A stretch of 64,000 nt of DNA from Phytomonospora endophytica (GTDB lineage Bacteria; Actinomycetota; Actinomycetes; Mycobacteriales; Micromonosporaceae): positions 103,160 through 167,159 of the forward strand of contig NZ_JACHGT010000001.1 of assembly GCF_014202425.1 (NCBI RefSeq), given 5' to 3'. The number at the start of each line of letters is the position of its first letter. The first letter of the stretch is position 1. The notes beneath the pieces were generated by a model that was not told where the DNA came from, made no database searches, and worked only from the letters and a program-made list of their open reading frames with translations. Of the stretch, positions 27,172 to 39,023 are shown piece by piece. The position numbers were made by a program, and so were the translations under genes.

Positions 27172-28178
27172 GCGCCGTGACGGGCGCGCCCGTCCTCAGC
27201 GGTGAAGGCCTGGTCAAGCGTTTCGGTTCCACCACCGCCCTGGCGGGCGTCGACTTCGCCGTCGGCCGCGCCGAGTCGGTGGCCATCATGGGCCCGTCCG
27301 GTTCCGGGAAGTCGACCTTGCTGCACTGCCTGGCGGGGATCCTCCGGCCGGACACGGGCACCGTCACCCTCGACGGCAAGCGCATCGAGGGTCTCGGCGA
27401 GGCGGCCCGCAGTGTCCTGCGCCGGACCCGCTTCGGTTTCGTGTTCCAGTTCGGGCAGCTGCTTCCCGAGTTGCCCGCGGTGGAGAACGTCGCGCTTCCC
27501 TTGATGCTCGACGGTGTCCCACGGCGGACCGCCGTGGCCCGTGCGGCCGCCTGGTTCGCGCCTTTGGGTCTGTCGGGGCTGGAGCAGCGCCGTCCCGGCG
27601 AGCTGTCGGGCGGGCAGGCGCAGCGCGTCGCCATCGCCCGGGCGTTGATCTGTGAGCCCGCGGTGGTCTTCGCCGACGAGCCGACCGGGTCGCTCGACCA
27701 GAACACCGGCGCCGACACTCTGCGGTTGCTGACGTCGGCGACTCGGAAGCAAGGGGCGTGCCTGGTGATGGTGACGCACGACCCGACGGTCGCCGCGGCC
27801 TGCGACCGGGTGATCGAGGTGCGGGACGGGCTGATCCGTGGCCAGGGCTCGCCGTCCGCCGCGGCCCCCGTTCACGTCGGGCATGGCTCGCGTGGGGGCG
27901 TGGCGCCCGTCCCGGTGGCCGGAGGTCTCGCCGGGCACGTCTCCCCGGCCGTCGTCAACGGCGCGCGGCCTGTCGCCGCGGCCCCGGTGGCGTCGGAAGG
28001 CGCACCGTCGTGGCCCGCCACCGACGTCGAGCACCCCGCACCGATCGTCGCCTTCTCGCCCGGCCGGGTCGGCACCGGTTCGCCGGGCGCGCCCTCGCGG
28101 CCCGCCCCCGGTCCGCAGCGGCCCTCCGTTCCCGTTTCCGCCGAGACCCACGACGAGCAGGGGGCCCGGAAGTGGTGA
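27168..28178 (+). CDS. ABC ATPase of the MacB/LolD type with a long disordered C-terminal tail
   Basis: 336 residues. The first ~225 form a normal nucleotide-binding domain: Walker A GPSGSGKST, Q-loop FVFQFGQLLPEL, signature LSGGQAQRVAIARAL, Walker B VVFADEPTGSLD and H-loop VMVTHDP. The last ~105 residues are Pro/Ala/Gly/Val-rich, with no predicted fold, which is unusual for this family. The GTG at 27168 overlaps the small peptide's stop, and the gene's own stop overlaps the permease start by 4 bp. It should drive the FtsX-type permease in mechanotransmission-style export or envelope signalling. Confidence 0.9.
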   Translation: MSAVTGAPVLSGEGLVKRFGSTTALAGVDFAVGRAESVAIMGPSGSGKSTLLHCLAGILRPDTGTVTLDGKRIEGLGEAARSVLRRTRFGFVFQFGQLLPELPAVENVALPLMLDGVPRRTAVARAAAWFAPLGLSGLEQRRPGELSGGQAQRVAIARALICEPAVVFADEPTGSLDQNTGADTLRLLTSATRKQGACLVMVTHDPTVAAACDRVIEVRDGLIRGQGSPSAAAPVHVGHGSRGGVAPVPVAGGLAGHVSPAVVNGARPVAAAPVASEGAPSWPATDVEHPAPIVAFSPGRVGTGSPGAPSRPAPGPQRPSVPVSAETHDEQGARKW

Positions 28179-30118
28179 AGTCCTTCGCGATCAGCGCCCG
28201 CCTGCTCAAGGGCGCCGGTCGCCACGGCCTGCTCGGGACGGCCTTGACGGTCGTCGCGGTCGCCGTGTCCACGATGCTGCTGCTGTCGGCGCTCGCCGCC
28301 AACGGCGCCTTCGCGTCCCGCGCCGAACGCACCGCCTGGCAGACGCCCCAGCCCAGCACGAAGGCGTCGGCGTCGGCGGTGATGAGCAGCCGCGTCGAGT
28401 ACATCCGTGACCAGCCCATCACCGTCATCAGCCTCGCCGCCCTCGGCGCGAGCGCGCCGGTCCCGCCCGGACTGTCCGCCTTCCCGAAGCCCGGCGAGTT
28501 CTACGCCTCGCCCGCCCTGACCGAACTCCTCGGCTCGACGCCCGCCGACCAACTCGCCCAGCGCTTCCCGGCCCTCAGCGGCGAAGTCGGCCGCGACGCC
28601 CTCGGCGGTCCCGGCCAGCTCGTCGCCGTCCTCGGCCTGGAGGCGGGGGACCCGCGACTGGCGGTCTCGGACGAGCCGCCCTTCGACCCGGAGACGGCAC
28701 CGGCGTACATCGCCGACTTCAGCGGCACCACCTCGGTCAACGCCTCCATCTACGACCTGCTGCTCAAGATGGCCACCGCGATGGTCGTGGCGCCGCTGCT
28801 CATCTTCGGCGCGGCCGCCGCCCGGCTCACCGTCGCCCGCCGGGACACGCGACTGGCCGCCCTGCGGCTGATCGGCGCGACACCCGGGCAGGTCGTCGCG
28901 ATGACGGTCGCCGAGGCCGTGCTCACCGCCGCCGTCGGGGCCGTGCTGGGGGCGCTCGTCTACGCGGCCGGGTTCGCCGGTCTGGCGCAGATCCCGATGC
29001 AGGGTGATTCCTGGTTCACCTCGGACCTGTGGGTCGGTCCACTGTGGCTGCTCGGGGTTCTGGTGGCCGTGCCCTTGCTGACCGGTTTCAGCGCCGTGGT
29101 CGGTCTGCGCCGGGTCGTGGTGAGTCCTCTCGGTGTCGCGCAACGCCAGACCCCTCCCGGCATCCGCGCCGTCAGACTCATCGCACTGGCCGCCGCGCTC
29201 GTCGCCGCCTCGCTGGTCACGGCCGGCGCCGGGGCCATGGTCATCATGGTGGTCCTCGGTGCGGTCTTCCTGGCGATCAACCTGGTCGGGCCGTGGGTCG
29301 TCGGCATCATCGGCCGCATCAGCGCGGCCTTCGCCAGAGGTCCCGCCCGGCTGCTCGCCGCGCGCAGACTCGTCGACGACCCACGCGCCGCCTGGCGCAC
29401 GGTCGCCGGGGTCGCGCTGACCGGCTTCGTCGCGGGCTTCGTCGGCCTGCTCAGCCCGGGTGTCCTGGACGACGAGGTGGGCGACCGCACCGTCATCAGC
29501 GTCCCGGCCGGCGACGCCACCGCCGCCGAACTCACCGCCGGACTGGCCGCCGCGGGTGTCCCCGCCGAGGTCACCGTCGAGGACCCGGACGCCAAGGAGA
29601 CGACGCTACTGGTCGCCGTCGACAAGGACGTCACGACCGTCGACCGCGCCAAGACGGCGCTCGCGACGCTCGTGCCCGGCCAGGTCGGCATCTCCGACGC
29701 CGACATCGTCCACGAGGGACGGATCCTTCTCGGCGACATCCAGGTCGGTGTGCGGATCGTGCTGATCGTGTCCTTCATGGTGGCCATCGCGAGCGCCGGG
29801 ATCGCCAGCGCCTCCTCGATCCTCGACCGCAGGCGGACCTACGGCCTCCTGCGCCTGGCGGGCACCCCGCTGAAGGTCCTCAACCATGCCCGCTCGATCG
29901 AGACGAGGATCCCGCTGCTCGTCATGGGCGGCGGCGCCATCGCCGCCGGAATCCTCTGCGGCCTGCCCTTCGCCGCCGCCGGAGTGTTCAGCCCGACGGG
30001 ACTGATCACCCTGACCGTCTGCGTGGTTCTCGGCTTCGCAGGAGTCCTCGCCGCCAGCGCCCTAAGCCGCCCCCTACTCAACTCGGTCACCGGAACCCTG
30101 ACGCCAAGCCCGGACTAA
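28175..30118 (+). CDS. FtsX-like ABC permease
   Basis: 647 residues. An N-terminal helix (LGTALTVVAVAVSTMLLLSALA) is followed by an extracytoplasmic domain of ~150 residues, then two FtsX-type bundles. The first has the segment ARRDTRLAALRLIGATPGQV; the second is the C-terminal block with DRRRTYGLLRLAGTPLKVL, each including membrane helices. It starts at a GTG in the GTGA overlap with the ATPase. Together with the ATPase and small peptide it forms an operon divergent from the two-component system, a layout typical of antimicrobial-peptide resistance modules; the substrate is unproven. Confidence 0.9.
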   Translation: MKSFAISARLLKGAGRHGLLGTALTVVAVAVSTMLLLSALAANGAFASRAERTAWQTPQPSTKASASAVMSSRVEYIRDQPITVISLAALGASAPVPPGLSAFPKPGEFYASPALTELLGSTPADQLAQRFPALSGEVGRDALGGPGQLVAVLGLEAGDPRLAVSDEPPFDPETAPAYIADFSGTTSVNASIYDLLLKMATAMVVAPLLIFGAAAARLTVARRDTRLAALRLIGATPGQVVAMTVAEAVLTAAVGAVLGALVYAAGFAGLAQIPMQGDSWFTSDLWVGPLWLLGVLVAVPLLTGFSAVVGLRRVVVSPLGVAQRQTPPGIRAVRLIALAAALVAASLVTAGAGAMVIMVVLGAVFLAINLVGPWVVGIIGRISAAFARGPARLLAARRLVDDPRAAWRTVAGVALTGFVAGFVGLLSPGVLDDEVGDRTVISVPAGDATAAELTAGLAAAGVPAEVTVEDPDAKETTLLVAVDKDVTTVDRAKTALATLVPGQVGISDADIVHEGRILLGDIQVGVRIVLIVSFMVAIASAGIASASSILDRRRTYGLLRLAGTPLKVLNHARSIETRIPLLVMGGGAIAAGILCGLPFAAAGVFSPTGLITLTVCVVLGFAGVLAASALSRPLLNSVTGTLTPSPD

Positions 30119-31480
30119 CGCCGGGCGACCCGGCCCCCGCCGCCCGCCCTCGCCCCCACCGCCACCCCACCGGCGGCGGGGGCAGGACGGGTTGGCCGCG
30201 CCGGACAGACGCTCGCGCGCGCCTGCCCGCTTCCCACGCCGCCGTCACCCGCCTCGGCCTGCGAAACCGCCGCTCTCACCGCCACCAGCGACTTCGAGCG
30301 GCGAACACGGCCCCACGACACGGCAGCGGCGAGCTTCCCCGCCGCAGTGTCCCCACCGGGCTCCGGCCTTACCCGCCGCGCCCCACGGATGCATACACCG
30401 CCAGACGAGTCTGCCAAGTTCGCCGCCGCAGCTGCCTGGCGCTGACGCCAGTGCCAACCGCCCTCCACGACATGGCAGCACCGAGGCCCTCGCCCCCGCC
30501 CGCTTCCCTCGCCGCCGTCACCGCCTCGGGGTGCGAAACCGCCGCTGTCACCGCCACTGGCGACTTCGAGCGGCGAACACGGCCCCACGACACGGCAGCG
30601 GCGAGCTTCCCCGCCGCAGTGTCCCCACCGGGCTCCGGCCTTACCCGCCGCGCCCCACGGATGCATACACCGCCAGCCGAGACGGCCGAGCTCCCCGCCG
30701 CAGCTGCCCGGCGCTGACGCCCTTGCCAACCCCCGCCGCGCGACACCGACGCCAGTGCCAACCGCCGCCGCCCGCTTCCCTCGCCGCCGCGTGACACCGA
30801 CGCCCTCGCCCCGCCCGCGCCCGCTTCTCACACCGCCGTCACCCGCTTCGGCGTGAGAAGCCGCTGCCCTCGCCGCCACCGGCGACTTTGAGCGGCGGCC
30901 ACGGCCCCCACGACACGGCAGCCCTGACCTTCCCGCGCCCGCTTCCTCGCCACCGTCACCCGCCTCGGCGTGCGAAACCGCCGCTTTCACCGCCACCAGC
31001 GACTTCGAGCGGCGAACACGCCCCCACGACACGGCGGCGGGCTTCCCCGCCGCAGCGCTCCGACCCGGCTCCGGCCTCACCCACCGCGACCCACGGATGC
31101 ATACACCGCCAGACGAGATGGCCAAGCTCGCCGCCGCAGCTGCCCGGCGCTGACGTCCCCGCCGCCGCCCGTTCCCCCGCCGCCGTCACCCGCCTCAGCG
31201 TGCGAAACCGCCGCCACCGGCAACATCGAGCCACGAAGACGCCCGCCCACGGGACGGAATCCGTGGGCTTCCCGCAGCAGCGTCACCACCACCACCGGCG
31301 GCGGCGGGGCGGCCGCGCAACACCGACGCGCTCGCCCCACCCGCTCCGCCGTCAGCGTCACCTGCCTCGGTGTGCGAAACCGCCGCCACCGGCGACTTCC
31401 AGCGGCGAAGACCTCCGCCCACAGCTCGGCAGCGGCGGGCTTCCCGCCGCAGTGGCGGCACGGGCTTCGGTCATGTGCGC
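30119..31480. repeat. Cluster of degenerate ~270-bp repeats without a convincing gene
   Basis: A core of about 45 bp, containing GTCACCCGCCTCGGCGTGCG followed by AAACCGCCGC and then ACCGGCGACTTCGAGCGGCG, recurs six times, starting near 30229, 30501, 30822, 30940, 31169 and 31341. Three copies also carry a second block with CCACGGATGCATACACCGCC (30384, 30655 and 31092), followed by a third block near GCAGCTGCCCGGCGCTGACG. All copies share one orientation. Spacing is irregular (272, 321, 118, 229 and 172 bp). Long open frames exist on both strands, but only because the tract is C-rich and T-poor. The permease gene upstream ends in a weak 6-bp hairpin (30120-30134). Confidence 0.75.
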
Positions 31481-32600
31481 TCACCGCCGGTGCACGCGCG
31501 GACGCGCTCTGCCGGACGACGCCGGCAGCTTCCACCGGACCGGCCCAGCGTGGGGACGCCGGTCCCGGGGCCTCGGACGGACGCGATCGGCTTGGGGGCG
31601 AGCTGCCCGCTGCCACCGCGATGCGGGTGCACGCGTCCGGATGAGACTCAGCTGGAGAGGCCACGTGGGAACGCTGGTCCCGTCGCTTCGGGCCAGCAGG
31701 AGCGATGGGGAGGCGAGTTGCCGTCGCGGCTGCGTTCGTCGCCGGAGTCGTACGGTGCCGCCGCTGTGGCCACGTGCTGTGCTCGTCCGCCATGGACGGG
31801 AGCCTGCTCCAGCGGTCCGCCCGAGTGCTCTGCGCGGCTGCCGGATCTCAAGGCCCCTGGACAAGTGACATCCCGTGGGCGTTTGAGTCGCCTTCCGGAG
31901 TCCGCGTGCTGGGCTTTCCGGGCCTCGGCCACCGGTCGTCCGCCAGCAGGCCGGGCCTCGAACTCGCACGAGCGGCGGACCGGTTGAGGCCTCTGCCGTT
32001 GCCGCCGGGGCCCCTGCGGCGTCAGCTGCTCCTGGCCGACGCCGTGTCTGTCCACCGTGGACGAGGACCGTTTCGAGCCTTCCGCCGTGGCGCACCAGCT
32101 CGGCTGCCGCTCCTGCGCCTTGGCAGGACTTCGCGCCTTTGGCCGCCCGAGGCGGGTTCTGGAGCAGCAGGGCAGGGTCGGGCCTCCGCCGGCCCGGCCA
32201 GCGAGGCTGCCGTTTCCACGGCCGTCGACGCCTTGCCGTGCGCATCTGAGAAGACTCCGGAGCCTGCTGCTCGCGGCTCCGGGTTTCAGTCGCCCGCCGC
32301 CTGCTCCCCGTGGGCACCGATATCGCGTGAGCGGCGTGCGGCGGCTTCCGCCGCTGCCCCTGGTGCTGTTGCGGTGTTCGCCCGCTTCGTAGCCGTCGGC
32401 GGGTTCTCGCCGAAGTGGCCCACTGAGGCTGCTGCACCTGTGGCCCTAAGCGGACGCCGAAGTCACACGAGCGCCGTGCGGGCAGGGGCGTGCTGCCGCC
32501 ATCGCCGGTGCTGCGCGGCGCGGTGTGCCGACTGCTTCGCCTGGCCGGCTCCCTACGGCGAACCGGAGCCTGTCCAGCGCCCCGCCCGGCCTCAACCCCC
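31481..32600. other. Gene-free, GC-rich tract of unknown role
   Basis: No frame here shows a recognisable domain, an acceptable start with a ribosome-binding site, or actinomycete third-position GC periodicity. The longest frames (337 residues on plus, 377 on minus) are Arg/Pro-rich and overlap each other. An 8-bp hairpin lies at 32257-32282. It may be decayed sequence between the convergent permease and methyltransferase genes. Confidence 0.5.
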
Positions 32601-33626
32601 TCACCCCTCCCCACCCGCCGGCACCACGGCCACCGTCACCCACTGCACGACCGTCGCCAGGAACGGCCCCGCCTTCAACGCACCAAGCCACTCCTCGCCG
32701 TCGTCGGGCGTCATGTAGCCCGCGTCCACGGCCCGTCGTGTCGTCCGCTGGAACCCGAAGATCTGGTCGGCGGTGTGGGGGTCGCGGAAGGTGGGCGTCA
32801 CGGGGATCACGGTCGGTACGTCGAAGCCCGCGTTCTCGGCCAGGCGGTGCAGTTGCCGGCCGATGGTCGGGTTGCGGATGACCTTCTCGACCACGAAACG
32901 GGTGTACGCCGTCGCCAGCTCCGGTCTCGGGTGGTCGATCGCGAGTGTCTCCCAGTCGGGCTCGCCGGTCACGAGGCGGCCGCCGGGACGGAGTACGCGC
33001 ATCGCCTCGGCGAGCACCACCGTGGGGTCGTCGACGTGTTGCAGTACGCGGTCGGTGCGGACGCGGTCCACTGTGGACTCGGCGAAGGGCAGGGCGTGGG
33101 CGTCGCCGTGGACGACGTCCAGTCCGGTGCGGGCGGCGGCTGTCGCGGCCATGTCCGGGTCGCTGTCGAGGCCGATGACGTGGGCGGCGGCCGCGGCCAT
33201 CGCCGGGAGGTCGGCGCCGGTGCCACAGCCGAGGTCGAGAACCGTGTGGGTGGGGCCGATGTCGAGGGCGTCGAGGAGCAGCGGCTTGTAGGCGCGCCCG
33301 GCCTCGGAGGCGGCGGCCCTGTCCAGGTACTCGGCGCGCCCCGGCGCGCTGGCCTCGAACACCTGCGACATGGCGCGCAGTCCCCGGTCGAGTTCGGCGC
33401 GTCCGGCGTCGGTCAGGCGCATCGGCCGACGGCGAGCCGTGGCGGCACCCGCGCTGTCGGGCTCGACGAGCCCCTTGCCTTCGAGCCGGGACAGGGCGCC
33501 GTAGAGACTGCCCTGGCCCAGCCGCTCGCCCGCCGTCCGTTCGATGGCCGCGTTGACGGCGTAGCCGTGCAGGGGACCGTCGGCGAGCGCCGATAGCACG
33601 AGGAACTGCGCGTCGTTGGTTCGCAT
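32601..33626 (-). CDS. PadR-type winged-helix domain fused to a class I SAM methyltransferase
   Basis: 341 residues. Residues ~1-95 are a PadR-like winged helix (FLVLSALADGPLHGYAV, QGSLYGALSRLEGKGLV, RRRPMRLTDAGRAEL). From about residue 105 a Rossmann methyltransferase follows, with motif I VLDLGCGTGADL, acidic loop GLDSDPDM, and post-motifs VHGDAHALPF and RVLRPGGRLV, resembling UbiE/Methyltransf_11. The frame is continuous, so this is a true fusion: a DNA-binding domain joined to a small-molecule methyltransferase. Substrate and target promoters are unknown. The ATG at 33626 lies 23 bp after the pepN stop, suggesting co-transcription. Both halves are close to normal length. Confidence 0.85.
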   Translation of the reverse strand: MRTNDAQFLVLSALADGPLHGYAVNAAIERTAGERLGQGSLYGALSRLEGKGLVEPDSAGAATARRRPMRLTDAGRAELDRGLRAMSQVFEASAPGRAEYLDRAAASEAGRAYKPLLLDALDIGPTHTVLDLGCGTGADLPAMAAAAAHVIGLDSDPDMAATAAARTGLDVVHGDAHALPFAESTVDRVRTDRVLQHVDDPTVVLAEAMRVLRPGGRLVTGEPDWETLAIDHPRPELATAYTRFVVEKVIRNPTIGRQLHRLAENAGFDVPTVIPVTPTFRDPHTADQIFGFQRTTRRAVDAGYMTPDDGEEWLGALKAGPFLATVVQWVTVAVVPAGGEG

Positions 33627-33649
33627 CCGCGCATAGTACGCGGCGCGTA

Positions 33650-36166
33650 CTACGGGTGCTGCACCCGAATGGCGCGGCTCAGCTCGTCGCGGCCCTCGGT
33701 CACCAGGCGCCGCAGGTGGGCGGGCCGGCCGGGCTCGGCGAGCCAGGCGTCGATGGCCTCGACCGTCGCGGCCTCGGCGGGCAGGAACGGCGTCGTGTGC
33801 CCGAGTTCGGAGGCGCGTTCGAGTTGCCCGGCGGCGGCGAGCTCACCGATCAGGTCCAGCATCCGCAGCACGTACGGCCGCAGCACCTCCGGCTCGCCAC
33901 CCCGCCAGAACCCGGCGAGCGTCGCCCGCTGCAGGCGCGTCGGCGCGTCCAGCGGCGCGATCGCCGCCCAGGCGACGGCCTTGTCGACGGCGTCGGGCAA
34001 GGTGGCCCGCGCGGTCACGGCGCTGTCGCGGCCCGAGGTCGTGTCGTCGCGCGCGACTTCGGCGTCGATCGCCGCCGAGTCGATCGCGCCCGACGCTGCC
34101 AGGCCGCTCAGCAGCGTCCACCGGACACCCGCGTCGAGCGTCAGCCCCTCGGGCACGTCCACGCCCTCAAGCCACCCGCGCATGCGCGCGACGTCGGCCT
34201 CGCCATGTGCGTTGGCCGCATACGACTTCAGCCACGTCAGCTGCGCCCCACCGCCCGCGGGCACCGTCCCGATCGCCCCCAGGGACGCCGCCGCGACCAG
34301 CTCCCGCGCGGCCGCGCGCTCGCCCTCGGGCGTGTACCAGTGCAGCGCGAAGTCGGTGAACCGCCGCATGATCGACAGGATCCCGGCGTGCGACTCGCCG
34401 GGCAGGCACGTCGCCACGAGCCGCAGGAAGTCCGCGGCGGGCATCGTCCCGTCCCGCAGCATGTTCCACGCCGTCGACCAGCACAGCGCACGCGGCAGCG
34501 ACTCGGTGAACGCGTTCATGTGCGCGGACACCGTCGCCAGCGTCCGTTCGTCCAGGTGCGTCTTGGCGTAGGTCAGGTCGTCGTCGTTGAGCAGCAGCAC
34601 GTCGGGCTGCCGTTCGCCGACGAGTTCGGGCACCTCGGTGCGCTCGCCCGACACGTCCAGCTCGATCCGCCGGCGCCGGGTCAGCACGCCGTCGGCGAGG
34701 TCGTAGAGGCCGACCGCCATGCGGTGCGTCCGCAACGTCGGCCCTTCCTCGGGCGCGGTCTGCACCACCGCGAAGGTGGCGTAGTCGCCGTCGGCGAGCG
34801 TGAAATCGGCCGTCAGCGTGTTGACCTCGACGGTCTCCAGCCACCGCGCCGACCACTCCCCGAGGTCGCGGCCCGACGCGGTCTCCAGCGCCTCGCGCAG
34901 GTCGGCGAACCCGGCGACGTCCCACTGGTGCTTCTCGAAGTACTCGTGCAGCCCGGCGAGGAAACCTTCGAGGCCGACATAGGCGACGAGCTGCTTGAGC
35001 ACGCCCGCGCCCTTGCTGTAGGTGATCGCGTCGTAGTTGGCGCGGCCGGCGGCGACGTCGGGGATCTCGGCGCGGATCGGGTGCGTCGTCGACAGCTGGT
35101 CCTGCCGGGTCGCGCTGTTCTTCCCGCCGACCTGGAAGGTCGTCCACGCCTGGCCGAAGCGCGTCGCCTCGGCCGTCGCCCAGTACCCGGCCCAGGTCGC
35201 GAAGGACTCCTTGAGCCACAGCTCGTCCCACCAGGCCATCGTCACGAGATCGCCGAACCACATGTGCGCCATCTCGTGGTACATCACGTAGGCCCGGAAC
35301 TCCCGCTCGGCGTCGGTGACCTGCGAGCGGAACACGAAGTACTCCTCGGCGAAGGTCACCGCGCCGAAGTGCTCGGTGGCGCCGGAGTTGTACTCGGCGG
35401 CGGCGACCTGGTCGTACTTGCCGAGTGGGTAGCGCACGCCGAAGTTGGTGTTGAAGTGGTCGAGACCGGCCTTGGTGAGGGCGAACAGCTCCTCGGACTC
35501 CAGGTGCCCCGCCATCGACCGGCGGCAGTAGAGACCCAGGTCGATGCCGTCGTGGGTGTCGCGGACCTCGTGGTACGGCCCCGCGCACAGCGACGTGATG
35601 TAGGTGCTCATGCGCGGGCTGACGGCGAAGGCGACGGTGCGGGTGTCGTCGGCGGCGACGTCGGAGACCCCGGACATGTTCCCGATGGCCCGCCAGTGCG
35701 CGGGCATGGTCACGGTCAGCGCGAAGGTCGCCTTCAGGTCGGGCTGGTCGAAGCACGCGTACATCAGCTGCGCGCCGTTGGACTCGAAGTGCGTGTACAG
35801 GTACGCCTCGCCGTCGACCGGGTCGACGAGCCGGTGCAGGCCCTGTCCGTCGCGCGAGTAGCGGCACGTCGCGTCGACGACGAGGAGGTTGTCGGCGGCC
35901 AGCCCGGGCAGGCGCAGCCCGGCCTCGGGGGAGTAGTCCGACACGTCCACCGGCCGCCCGTTGAGGACGGCCGAGCCGATCTCGGCGGCGCCGAGCTCGA
36001 TGAAGGTCGCGGCGCCCGGCTCGGAGCACGTGAAGCGCACCTCGGTGCGGGAGCCGAACAGCTCCGCCCCCAGCGTCAGGTCGAGGCCGACGACGTAGGA
36101 GTCGACCGTCAGCAGGCGAGCCCGCTCGGCGGATTCGTCGCGGGTGAGGTTGTGCACGTGTGCCAC
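33650..36166 (-). CDS. pepN: Aminopeptidase N, M1 family, with altered GAMEN motif
   Basis: 838 residues, full PepN length. The zinc motif HEMAHMWFGD with third ligand in WLKESFATW is intact, and the ERAP1-like C-terminal domain is present. The exopeptidase motif GAMEN, which holds the substrate N-terminus, reads GATEH: the Glu is kept while Met and Asn are replaced. The neighbouring paralogue keeps GAMEN. Cytosolic (no signal peptide). The GTG at 36166 follows GGAG. It is the second of two tandem pepN genes and may feed the methyltransferase gene downstream by read-through. Confidence 0.92.
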   Translation of the reverse strand: MAHVHNLTRDESAERARLLTVDSYVVGLDLTLGAELFGSRTEVRFTCSEPGAATFIELGAAEIGSAVLNGRPVDVSDYSPEAGLRLPGLAADNLLVVDATCRYSRDGQGLHRLVDPVDGEAYLYTHFESNGAQLMYACFDQPDLKATFALTVTMPAHWRAIGNMSGVSDVAADDTRTVAFAVSPRMSTYITSLCAGPYHEVRDTHDGIDLGLYCRRSMAGHLESEELFALTKAGLDHFNTNFGVRYPLGKYDQVAAAEYNSGATEHFGAVTFAEEYFVFRSQVTDAEREFRAYVMYHEMAHMWFGDLVTMAWWDELWLKESFATWAGYWATAEATRFGQAWTTFQVGGKNSATRQDQLSTTHPIRAEIPDVAAGRANYDAITYSKGAGVLKQLVAYVGLEGFLAGLHEYFEKHQWDVAGFADLREALETASGRDLGEWSARWLETVEVNTLTADFTLADGDYATFAVVQTAPEEGPTLRTHRMAVGLYDLADGVLTRRRRIELDVSGERTEVPELVGERQPDVLLLNDDDLTYAKTHLDERTLATVSAHMNAFTESLPRALCWSTAWNMLRDGTMPAADFLRLVATCLPGESHAGILSIMRRFTDFALHWYTPEGERAAARELVAAASLGAIGTVPAGGGAQLTWLKSYAANAHGEADVARMRGWLEGVDVPEGLTLDAGVRWTLLSGLAASGAIDSAAIDAEVARDDTTSGRDSAVTARATLPDAVDKAVAWAAIAPLDAPTRLQRATLAGFWRGGEPEVLRPYVLRMLDLIGELAAAGQLERASELGHTTPFLPAEAATVEAIDAWLAEPGRPAHLRRLVTEGRDELSRAIRVQHP

Positions 36167-36282
36167 TGCTGCTCCGAGGGGTCGGTGTGTTGTCGCGAAC
36201 TCCGCCCGTGGGCTTCGCGAAGGACTTTACGCAACTCGCCGGGCGTCCCGGGCCCTGTCGCGCGGATGCTTCGGGGGTACGC

Positions 36283-36316
36283 GAAAGGGGCGCCGAACAG
36301 GGCCGGCGCCCCTTTC
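36283..36316 (-). terminator. Terminator between the two pepN genes
   Basis: A 12-bp stem GAAAGGGGCGCC / GGCGCCCCTTTC with a 10-nt loop, 9 bp past the stop of the upstream pepN. It implies separate promoters for the two copies. Confidence 0.7.
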
Positions 36317-36324
36317 ACGTCGTG

Positions 36325-38877
<2,553 letters not shown>

Positions 38878-39011
38878 GTTGCGACTCCCTCGTGAGGTTG
38901 ATGGTCCCCGCGAGTCTGACACGATCGCTCACTGTGCGGACACCGGCCGCCGGGTGAGTGGTGGATCGAATGCGCACAGGCACCGACGTCGGCCGCGCCC
39001 ACCCCGATCGC

Positions 39012-39017
39012 TACCCT
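39012..39017 (+). promoter_or_regulatory. Putative leaderless -10 box of the DUF1015 gene
   Basis: TACCCT is followed after exactly 6 nt by the GTG at 39024. No Shine-Dalgarno is present. Confidence 0.45.
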
Positions 39018-39023
39018 CACCGG

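Noticed and set aside
30115-31125. 336-residue minus-strand frame through the repeat cluster, and the 562-residue plus-strand frame from 29029
   Set aside because: Copies fall out of register between repeats (for example 118 and 229 bp spacing), composition is Gly/Arg or Arg/Pro, and no start signal is present. The frames are open because the tract is poor in T on one strand.
30119-31480. CRISPR array
   Set aside because: Repeats are long, degenerate and irregularly spaced, with no uniform 28-37-bp repeat/spacer structure and no cas genes.
31705-32718. 337-residue plus-strand frame beginning MGRRVAVAAAF
   Set aside because: It begins with a signal-like stretch but has no ribosome-binding site or domain and runs into the antisense of the PadR-methyltransferase gene.
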